In this document: positions 7,972 to 14,169 of the stretch, in pieces | How positions within the stretch are numbered: the first letter of the stretch is position 1 | How the letters are laid out: each line of letters opens with the position of its first letter | Assembly (NCBI GenBank): GCA_959605475.1 | Contig: CAUHFS010000043.1 | Coordinates: 1 to 19,746, forward strand | DNA: 19,746 nucleotides | Direction: 5' to 3' | Origin: an uncultured Collinsella sp. | Lineage (GTDB): Bacteria > Actinomycetota > Coriobacteriia > Coriobacteriales > Coriobacteriaceae | The notes under the pieces: generated by a model | Database searches by the model: none | Told to the model about the DNA's origin: nothing | What the model saw: the letters and a program-made list of their open reading frames with translations, nothing else | Translations under genes and position numbers: made by a program

Positions 7972-8885
7972 CTATGCGTCCGTGTGAACGAGCAGGCAGC
8001 GGAGCGTACCGGAGCAACCCTCGTAGGGGCGCTTACCGGCGCCGTAGCCGACGGCCTCGATGCGGTAGCGGGCCGGCAGGTGCTCGGACGTGCGCAGTGC
8101 GGCGACGATGGCGGCGCCCGTGGGCGTCACGAGCTCGCCGGCGACCGGCGCGGGCGTGAGATATTGCCCGCTTGGCACAGGTTGACGACAGCGGGGACAG
8201 GAATGGGCATAAGGCCGTGGGCACAGCGGATGGTGCCGCGACCCTCGGAGAGCGACTCGACCACGATGTCCTCAATACCTAGGTCATCGAGGCAGATGGC
8301 GACAGAGCAGACGTCGACGATGGAGTCGATGGCGCCCACCTCGTGGAACATGACGGTCTCGGTCGTTTTGCCGTGGGCCATGGCCTCGGCGGCGGCGAGC
8401 GCGGTAAAGATGGCGAGCGCGCGACGCTTGGCGCCATCGCTTAGCTGCGAGTCATCGATGATGGCGGTGACGTCCGCCAAGGAACGGTGGTGATGGTGGT
8501 GGGCGTGATGGTGACCCTCGTGGCCATGACCGTGGGCCTCATGGTCATGCTCGTGGCAGTGCTCGTGTTCGTGCTCGCCATGATCATGATGGTAGTGCTC
8601 ATGCTCATGTGTGTGCTCGGTGCCCGCTTCGTTGCCGTAGAGCCAGACCATGTCGTGGTCGTGGTTCTCGAGCTCCTCAGCCAGCTGAACATCAAAGTCG
8701 CAGGCGTCGATACCATGCTTGCTTACGCGTGTGACGGCGATCGTAAAGCCGTCGACCGGCAGCGTGGCGAGCTGCTCGCGCAGGTGCTCCTCGCTGGCGC
8801 CTAGGTCGAGCAGGGCCGCGACGGTCATATCGCCGCTGATGCCCGAGGTGCCGTCGATGATAAGCGTGTGCTGATGATTGGACAT
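7972..8885 (-). pseudogene. larC: larC, frameshifted and limited to the N-terminal domain
   Basis: LarC inserts nickel into the pyridinium bis-thiocarboxylate nucleotide in a CTP-dependent step to finish the lactate racemase cofactor. The start (DGTSGISGDM near residues 11-20), the histidine-rich metal-binding stretch (24 histidines within residues 91-133) and HEVGAIDSIVD identify it. The start is supported by AAGGAG ahead of the ATG, overlapping the larB stop. The first frame runs to 8127, but after about residue 239 its similarity stops; the LarC sequence (GELVTPTGAAI, VGYGAGKR) continues in the -1 frame to a stop at 7972. Restoring one G in the GGG near 8168 would join them into about 304 residues. 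Even joined, the product ends where L. plantarum LarC1 ends, lacking the LarC2 domain that binds CTP. Alternatives are a sequencing error, programmed frameshifting, or real decay. Confidence 0.85.
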
Positions 8886-8895
8886 GGAATGCTCC

Positions 8896-9678
8896 TTAAC
8901 GGGCGCAGGGCGTGCCGGCGCTCAGATGATTGATAAGACTTGCCTGGTAGGCGGCACCAAAGCCGTTGTCGATATTGACGACCGAAACGCCGCTGGCGCA
9001 GGAGTTGAGCATGGCGAGCAGCGCGGCTACGCCACCAAAGCTCGCGCCGTAACCCACGCTGGTGGGAACGGCTATGACCGGACAGCTTACCAGGCCGCCG
9101 ACAACGCTCGCCAGTGCGCCCTCCATGCCGGCGATGGCGATGACCACCTGCGCCTGAGCAAGCTCCTCGGCATGCGCGAGTAGGCGGTGCAGGCCGGCGA
9201 CACCTACGTCGTAGAGGCGGTCGACCTCGTTGCCATAGAACTCGGCCGTCAACGCGGCTTCCTCGGCGACGGGCAGGTCGCTCGTGCCGGCGCAGGCGAC
9301 GACGATGCGTCCGTTGCCGGTAGGGGAGGGCTTGCCGCCCACGAGGGCGAGCTGTGCGTCCGGGACATATCCCAGGTCGATGCCGTTGTCGAGGAGCTCC
9401 GAGGTACGGGCTGCCTTTTCGGCGTCCAGGCGCGTGACCAGGATGCGCTCCTGGCCGGCATCGCGCAGCGCCTCGATAATGGCGGCAATCTGCTCGGCGG
9501 TTTTACCGGCGCCGTAGACAACCTCGCCGGCTCCCTGGCGTACCCCGCGCGAAAGATCGAGCTGCGCAAAGTCCAAATCGGCGGTCGGAGCCGTCTGGAT
9601 GCGCGTGAGGGCGTCGGCAGGGGTGACTGCCCCGCCGGCAACATCGCTCAGCAGCTGCTCAAGATCTCGCTTATCCAT
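8896..9678 (-). CDS. larB: nickel-pincer cofactor biosynthesis protein LarB
   Basis: LarB carboxylates the pyridinium ring of nicotinic acid adenine dinucleotide and hydrolyses the product, the first step to the lactate racemase cofactor. The 260-residue protein has the LarB N-terminal region (DFAQLDLSRGVRQGAGEVVYG) and a C-terminal PurE-like domain (CAGTSDLPVAEEA, GMEGALASVVGG, PTSVGYGASFGG). C227 in MLNSCASG and E186 in GMEGAL correspond by a constant offset to C221 and E180 of L. plantarum LarB, the cysteine being the one reported to form the adduct with the substrate. The ATG at 9678 is preferred, with AAGGGA upstream; an extension to 9711 adds nothing family-like. It is first in the operon with larC (10-base gap) and tetR. 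Function is well supported by family and by larA nearby. Confidence 0.94.
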   Translation of the reverse strand: MDKRDLEQLLSDVAGGAVTPADALTRIQTAPTADLDFAQLDLSRGVRQGAGEVVYGAGKTAEQIAAIIEALRDAGQERILVTRLDAEKAARTSELLDNGIDLGYVPDAQLALVGGKPSPTGNGRIVVACAGTSDLPVAEEAALTAEFYGNEVDRLYDVGVAGLHRLLAHAEELAQAQVVIAIAGMEGALASVVGGLVSCPVIAVPTSVGYGASFGGVAALLAMLNSCASGVSVVNIDNGFGAAYQASLINHLSAGTPCAR

Positions 9679-9722
9679 ATATGTTCCCTTCGACGGCGCA
9701 AAGTCTAGCACTCAAAGGGTAT

Positions 9723-9756
9723 GTTTCCGAACACTAAGACAAAATTGTTCGGAAAC
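9723..9756. promoter_or_regulatory. perfect inverted repeat upstream of larB, candidate operator
   Basis: GTTTCCGAACA (9723-9733) and its exact reverse complement TGTTCGGAAAC (9746-9756) are separated by 12 bases, giving arm centres 23 bases apart, close to two helical turns. It lies 45-78 bases before larB with a TATAGT-like box (minus strand, about 9754-9759) overlapping one arm. No T run follows on either strand, so an operator is likelier than a terminator. The tetR product of the same operon is the obvious candidate to bind it; that is inference. Confidence 0.6.
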
Positions 9757-9792
9757 TATAGGACAGACTGATTCAATTGATAGACGGATCGG

Positions 9793-10428
9793 CTAGTCAC
9801 GCAGGATGATGTCCATAGCGAGCATCAGGTTGCGCTCGTCGATGGTAAACGGGGCGGCCTCGCGCGTCTTGGGCTTGGCGCAAAACGCGATGCCCGTGCC
9901 CGCGGCCTGAATCATGGGGATGTCGTTGGCGCCGTCGCCGATCGCGACGGTATGGGCCATATCGACGCCGCACTCAACTGCCCAATCCAGCAGCTGGATA
10001 AGCTTGGACTCCTTGGTCACAATGTCTGCCGCCAGCTTACCCGTGAGCTTGCCGTTCACGACTTCCAGGCGGTTGGCCAGGCAAAAGTCGATGCCTGCAG
10101 CGGCTACGATCTTGTCGGCGACCTCGTGGAAGCCACCGCTTACCACGCCGACCTTCCAGCCCTTGCTGTGCGCCGAGCGCACAAGCTCCAGCGCGCCGGG
10201 GGTAAACGTCACGCGCGCAAAGGTGCGCTCGAACACGCTCTCGTCCAGGCCGGCAAGCAGCCCCACGCGCTCCTCGAGCGCCTGCTTAAAGTCGAGCTCG
10301 CCGCGCATGGCGCGCTCGGTGATCTGCGCTACCTGTTCTCCCACGCCGGCCTCCTCACCCAAAAGATCGATGACCTCCTGGTTGATGAGCGTGGAGTCGA
10401 TATCCATAACGATGAGGCGTGCAGTCAT
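9793..10428 (-). CDS. serB: phosphoserine phosphatase
   Basis: HAD-superfamily phosphatase that makes L-serine from phosphoserine, the last step of serine biosynthesis. The 211-residue protein has all HAD motifs: motif I DIDST with nucleophile D9 and acid/base D11, motif II VVSGGF with S97, a lysine near 142 and motif III GDGANDIPM with D165 and D169. The cap-domain segment MRGELDFKQALEERV is typical of SerB. The ATG at 10428 follows GGAAAGG by seven bases; the frame extends upstream without family similarity. The protein is short, with no N-terminal ACT extension as in the longer SerB types. It is divergent from aspS and precedes larB in the same direction, but the 114-base gap and the inverted repeat suggest separate control. 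Confidence 0.93.
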   Translation of the reverse strand: MTARLIVMDIDSTLINQEVIDLLGEEAGVGEQVAQITERAMRGELDFKQALEERVGLLAGLDESVFERTFARVTFTPGALELVRSAHSKGWKVGVVSGGFHEVADKIVAAAGIDFCLANRLEVVNGKLTGKLAADIVTKESKLIQLLDWAVECGVDMAHTVAIGDGANDIPMIQAAGTGIAFCAKPKTREAAPFTIDERNLMLAMDIILRD

Positions 10429-10621
10429 GGCGGGCCTTTCCGAGTGCAGTTGTATTGGGGCACATTGTCGCACGTGGCACGCCTTGGCGACGGCCGCGGT
10501 GCACCAATTGTTTCGTCTCCGTCAAGTCTTTGGGCATGAGCTACTTTTCCGCAGCACATCGACACAGGTGCGATAAGATAGAACGCCATGTCCGGCTGCG
10601 CGGTTTACGCAGGCTGGGCAA

Positions 10622-10663
10622 ATCTGTACGACGCCGCCCGGAACGACACGGGGCGGCACAGAT
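10622..10663 (+). promoter_or_regulatory. bulged leader hairpin directly before the aspS ribosome binding site
   Basis: ATCTGT (10622-10627) pairs with ACAGAT (10658-10663), and GCCGCCC (10633-10639) with GGGCGGC (10651-10657), leaving a one-sided five-base bulge ACGAC and an 11-base loop. The 13 pairs end six bases before AAGGAGG. It could modulate aspS translation or mRNA stability. No T-box core sequence is seen. Confidence 0.45.
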
Positions 10664-10684
10664 CCATAAAGGAGGATCACTGGT

Positions 10685-12472
10685 ATGAGCCAGACCCGTC
10701 CCATCGACGAGCATTCCATGCACACCCGTACCTGCGGCGAGCTTCGCCGCGAGAACGTGGGCGAAGAGGTCACCCTCACCGGTTGGGTGAGCCGTCGCCG
10801 TGACCACGGCGGCCTTATTTTCTGCGACCTTCGCGACCGCGAGGGCATCACGCAGCTCACCTTCGACCCCGAGCACTCCGATGGCGATGCCTTTAAGATC
10901 GCCGAGACCATGCGTCCCGAGTGGCCCATCAAGATCCATGGCGTCGTGCGCGCTCGTGGCGAGGAGACCACCAACACCAAGCTCGCGACCGGCGAGATCG
11001 AGGTTCTGACCGACCACGCCGAGGTGCTCAACACGTCCGTCACCCCGCCGTTCCAGATCGAGGACGGCATCGAGACCAGCGAGGACACCCGCCTGCGCTA
11101 TCGCTATCTGGACCTTCGCCGTCCCGAGATGATGGCAAATCTCAAGCTGCGCTCCGACTTCACCTTTGCCATTCGCGAGGCGCTGCACAACCGTGAGTTC
11201 ATGGAGGTCGAGACGCCCTCCCTGTTCAAGTCCACGCCCGAGGGCGCCCGCGACTTCATCGTTCCCAGCCGCATCCAGCCGGGCAACTTCTACGCCCTGC
11301 CGCAGTCCCCGCAGCTCCTGAAGCAGCTGCTCATGGTCGGTGGCGTCGAGCGCTACTACCAGGTTGCCAAGTGCTTCCGCGACGAGGACCTGCGCGCCGA
11401 CCGTCAGCCCGAGTTCACCCAGGTCGATATCGAGATGTCCTTCGTGGACCAGAACGACGTCATGAGCGCGCTCGAAGAGGTCCTGGCCGATGCTTTCGGC
11501 CGCATGGGCGTCGAGATGCCCACGCCGCTGCGTCGCATGAACTACTGGGAGGCCATGGACACCTATGGCTCCGATAAGCCCGATACCCGCTATGGTATGC
11601 ACCTGGTCGACCTGACCGATATCTTTGCCAACTCCAAGTTCAAGGTCTTTGCGACCGCCGCAAACGAGGAGGGTTCCGTCGTCAAGGCCATCAACGCCAA
11701 GGGCGCCGGTGCCTGGGCCCGCGCCAAGATCGATAAGCTCGCCGGCGTGGCCTCCACGTTTGGCGCCAAGGGTCTGGCCTGGATCGCCTTCCGCGAGGAC
11801 GGCTCCATCAACAGCCCCATCGTCAAGTTCTTCTCGGACGAGGAGATGGCGGCTCTGCGCGAGCGCATGGACGTCGAGCCCGGCGACCTCGTGATGTTTG
11901 CCGCCGGCCCGCGCCTGCTCTCTGACGAGATCTTGGGCGGCATGCGTTCCCACATGGCCAACGCGCTCGAGATCAAGCGCGAGGGTCACGACTTCCTGTG
12001 GGTCGTCAACTTCCCGCTGTTCCACTGGGACGAGGACCGCAAGGCCTATGCTGCCGAGCACCAGCCCTTCACCCTGCCGACCGAGACCGACATCGCCAAG
12101 ATCGAGGCCGATCCGCTGGCAGCCGGTTCTTGCACCTACGACTTTGTCATGGACGGCTTTGAGGCCGGCGGCGGCGGTATGCGTATCCACAACGCCGAGA
12201 TGCAGATGTCCATGCTCAAGCTCCTGGGCTTTACCGAAGAGCGCGCCGAGTCTCAGTTTGGCTTCCTCATGGAGGCGCTCAAGTTTGGTGCGCCCCCGAT
12301 GGGCGGCTTCGCCCTGGGCCTGGACCGCGTGTGCATGCTGCTCACCGGCTCCGACTCCATCCGCGACGTCATGGCGTTCCCCAAGACGGCCAGTGGCTCC
12401 GACCTCATGTCGGGCGCCCCGAGTGCCGTTTCCGGCGCCCAGCTCAAGGACGTCAGCCTGCGCCTGATGTAG
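10685..12472 (+). CDS. aspS: aspartyl-tRNA synthetase
   Basis: Class II synthetase that attaches aspartate to tRNA-Asp. The 595-residue protein has the length and order of bacterial-type AspRS: an N-terminal OB-fold anticodon-binding domain (VTLTGWVSRRRDHGG), the RYRYLDLRRPEM linker, motif 2 with FRDEDLRADRQPEFTQ at about residues 231-246 followed by VDIE, the inserted GAD domain in the middle, and motif 3 GFALGLDRVCMLL at about 541-553. The ATG at 10685 lies eight bases after AAGGAGG. It is followed by a clear terminator. Whether it is strictly discriminating or also charges tRNA-Asn cannot be told without knowing if asnS or gatCAB is in the genome. Confidence 0.97.
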   Translation: MSQTRPIDEHSMHTRTCGELRRENVGEEVTLTGWVSRRRDHGGLIFCDLRDREGITQLTFDPEHSDGDAFKIAETMRPEWPIKIHGVVRARGEETTNTKLATGEIEVLTDHAEVLNTSVTPPFQIEDGIETSEDTRLRYRYLDLRRPEMMANLKLRSDFTFAIREALHNREFMEVETPSLFKSTPEGARDFIVPSRIQPGNFYALPQSPQLLKQLLMVGGVERYYQVAKCFRDEDLRADRQPEFTQVDIEMSFVDQNDVMSALEEVLADAFGRMGVEMPTPLRRMNYWEAMDTYGSDKPDTRYGMHLVDLTDIFANSKFKVFATAANEEGSVVKAINAKGAGAWARAKIDKLAGVASTFGAKGLAWIAFREDGSINSPIVKFFSDEEMAALRERMDVEPGDLVMFAAGPRLLSDEILGGMRSHMANALEIKREGHDFLWVVNFPLFHWDEDRKAYAAEHQPFTLPTETDIAKIEADPLAAGSCTYDFVMDGFEAGGGGMRIHNAEMQMSMLKLLGFTEERAESQFGFLMEALKFGAPPMGGFALGLDRVCMLLTGSDSIRDVMAFPKTASGSDLMSGAPSAVSGAQLKDVSLRLM

Positions 12473-12497
12473 GCAAGCGGCTACATATTGCCCGTTG

Positions 12498-12530
12498 CGA
12501 GGGAAGGACACGTGCCTTCCCTCGTTTTTT
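12498..12530 (+). terminator. rho-independent terminator of aspS
   Basis: The perfect stem CGAGGGAAGG (12498-12507) with CCTTCCCTCG (12515-12524), a seven-base loop and six T residues make a textbook terminator, 25 bases after the aspS stop. Confidence 0.9.
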
Positions 12531-12570
12531 ATACGCCGAGATTGTGAGGGCATGGGATGACCGGGCGTCG

Positions 12571-12771
12571 CGGAAAGTGCGTCCCGGAATCTGCGTCCAG
12601 AACGGGTCGCACTTTCCCAAAGGGGGTCCTCTGGGAAAGCGCGACCCAGAATTCGGCAAAATAATGGGACACAGTTTCCGCTTGAGCGGTCTAACGGAAA
12701 CTGTGCCCCAGAATGAGCGCTCAAAACGGGCCGGGCTTTCCGCAACAACTGTCTGGCGAAAAGCCCGGCCC
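12571..12771. repeat. 62-bp-period tandem hairpin array
   Basis: Three complete hairpins start at 12604, 12666 and 12728, exactly 62 bases apart. Each has 15-base arms with 14 of 15 paired, a 14-base loop, and an 18-base spacer beginning AGAAT (12648-12665 and 12710-12727). The right arm and spacer of a fourth unit are in register at 12571-12603, but its left arm is absent. Stems differ between units apart from a GGG...TTTCC framework. The array fills the gap between the convergent aspS and lacI genes and ends seven bases from the lacI stop codon edge. Confidence 0.88.
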
Positions 12772-12777
12772 AGTTTC

Positions 12778-13794
12778 CTACAGCGAGTCTCTCTGAACGA
12801 GCTGCATGTGCATCACGGAGGTGGTGGGCTCGGCGCCCTTGATCATGTCGAGCGCAATGTTGGCGGCCATGTGGCCTTCTTCGCGCAGGGGCTGGCGGAC
12901 GGTCGTGAGTGCGGGGACGCAGCGCGCCGCAATTTCGTGATCGTCGAAGCCGACGACGGAAACGTCCGCCGGAACGGATAGGCCTGCCTCGTTGAGTGCG
13001 GTGATGACGCCAGCCGCGATACGGTCCGATCCGCAAAGCACGCCATCGAAAGCAATCTCGCGCGCGAGGATCTGGTGCATGGCCTGATAGCCGTCTCCGC
13101 TGTTCCAGCCGGTATAGATAACGTTTGCGTCTAGGAGGTCTTCGCCCAAGACGGCACGGTAGCCGCGAAGGCGGTCGATGACGGCGGGGTTGTCCTGAGG
13201 TCCCAGCACGGCAACGATATCCTTACGCCCGCGCTCTCTCATAGCGAGCGCTGCAAAGCGTCCGCCCTCTTCGTCGTCTGAATAGACCGTCGAAAACACA
13301 TTGCGGTATGGATGACCTTCGAGCTGGCCGCACAACACGGTGGGTACGCCCAGCTCGCGCAGCACCTCGAGCAGCTCGCTGCCCTTGTAGGGGGAGACGT
13401 CGATCACGGCGTCGAACGAGCGGCGCTCAAAGTGTTCGCGTGCGCGGTTGCGCTCATGCGTAGAAGACGCCTGCAAGATAACGGGCAGATAGGACGACTC
13501 CGAAAGCTCCTCGGTAATGCCGCTCAAAAACTCGCTATAGGTGGGGTCGCTGAAGAGTTCACTCAGGGGCTCGGTCACAAGCACGGCGATGATTTCCGTG
13601 CGCCCGACAGCGAGCGCTCGGCCACGAGCGTTGGGGACAAAATTGACTTCCTTGGCCGCCGCGCGGACGCACTTTTTGGTTTCCTCGCTAATGCGGGGCG
13701 AATCGTTGAGGGCGCGCGATGCCGTGGAGCGCGACACGCCGGCAGCTGCGGCAACCTCGGCAAGCGTAGGTGCGGTGCGAACTGGTTGGGTCAT
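12778..13794 (-). CDS. LacI-family transcriptional repressor of the ebg locus
   Basis: A 338-residue sugar-responsive repressor. The N-terminal helix-turn-helix and hinge (PTLAEVAAAAGVSRSTASRA, from about residue 9, continuing to NFVPNARGRALAVGRT) and the periplasmic-binding-protein-like domain (VLVTEP, DVSVVGFDDHEIA, LTTVRQP) are typical of LacI/GalR proteins. AGGAGA lies six bases before the ATG. A TATAGT-like -10 box on the minus strand (13856-13861) could start its transcript. It is divergent from ebgA, and three CAACCGGTTG palindromes before ebgA have the central CG step usual in LacI-family operators. By position it corresponds to EbgR of E. coli, but orthology cannot be shown from sequence alone. 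Repression relieved by a lactose-derived inducer is inferred. Confidence 0.93.
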   Translation of the reverse strand: MTQPVRTAPTLAEVAAAAGVSRSTASRALNDSPRISEETKKCVRAAAKEVNFVPNARGRALAVGRTEIIAVLVTEPLSELFSDPTYSEFLSGITEELSESSYLPVILQASSTHERNRAREHFERRSFDAVIDVSPYKGSELLEVLRELGVPTVLCGQLEGHPYRNVFSTVYSDDEEGGRFAALAMRERGRKDIVAVLGPQDNPAVIDRLRGYRAVLGEDLLDANVIYTGWNSGDGYQAMHQILAREIAFDGVLCGSDRIAAGVITALNEAGLSVPADVSVVGFDDHEIAARCVPALTTVRQPLREEGHMAANIALDMIKGAEPTTSVMHMQLVQRDSL

Positions 13795-14030
13795 GGCGTC
13801 TCCTGGAAAATGCGGTCGATGTTGTCACTGATACGGGCTGGTGCGGATACAGCTTACTATAGTGCGCCTGAACAGCGTTCATGATATCCGGCCACTGGTG
13901 GCATTTCACATTCAAGCTGCTGTTGAACATGGCTTGCAAGGGTGGGGCATAGATGGGCGCGGCCGTTGTCCGCCGCCTGGGAATGCTGTCTTGCGCTGAG
14001 TTTCGATACTCAGGGTGACATAAGTGTCGC

Positions 14031-14050
14031 GGTTGTACAACCGGTTGCAC
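14031..14050. promoter_or_regulatory. LacI-type operator O1 with overlapping palindromes
   Basis: CAACCGGTTG at 14038-14047 is a perfect palindrome with central CG. It overlaps a second perfect palindrome, GGTTGTACAACC at 14031-14042, so three half-sites lie back to back. It is 45 bases from O2, centre to centre. Confidence 0.75.
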
Positions 14051-14080
14051 CGTTAACCCGACCAAATCGACCGTTCAGCG

Positions 14081-14096
14081 GACAACCGGTTGCACA
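14081..14096. promoter_or_regulatory. LacI-type operator O2
   Basis: GACAACCGGTTGCACA contains the same CAACCGGTTG core (14083-14092) and matches O3 over GGACAACCGGTTGCACA apart from position. It overlaps the proposed -35 box of ebgA. Confidence 0.78.
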
Positions 14097-14119
14097 GTAT
14101 TTTGCATCGCCCGTAAGAT
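14090..14119 (+). promoter_or_regulatory. proposed ebgA promoter
   Basis: TTGCAC at 14090-14095 and TAAGAT at 14114-14119 are 18 bases apart. The -35 box matches only TTG of the consensus, but the arrangement places O2 over the -35 box and O3 over the expected transcription start, as expected for repression. Confidence 0.45.
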
Positions 14120-14121
14120 AA

Positions 14122-14138
14122 GGACAACCGGTTGCACA
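14122..14138. promoter_or_regulatory. LacI-type operator O3
   Basis: GGACAACCGGTTGCACA holds the third CAACCGGTTG core (14125-14134), 42 bases from O2 (four helical turns), just downstream of the proposed -10 box and about 20 bases before the ebgA ribosome binding site. Confidence 0.78.
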
Positions 14139-14169
14139 AGAAACACTACGATGACGAAGGAGCATCACC

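Noticed and set aside
9723..9756. Terminator of serB
   Set aside because: The arms are separated by 12 bases and no T run follows on the minus strand, so an operator reading fits better.
10560..10684. T-box leader of aspS
   Set aside because: No AGGGTGG-type core and no terminator/antiterminator pair; only one bulged hairpin is visible.
12571..12771. CRISPR array
   Set aside because: The period is regular, but no constant repeat of 20 or more bases exists; it is the stems that vary and only short framework bases are kept. No cas gene is near.
13996..14013. Stem CTGAGT/ACTCAG upstream of the ebg operators
   Set aside because: Six pairs with no T run and no repeat copy; not distinguishable from chance.
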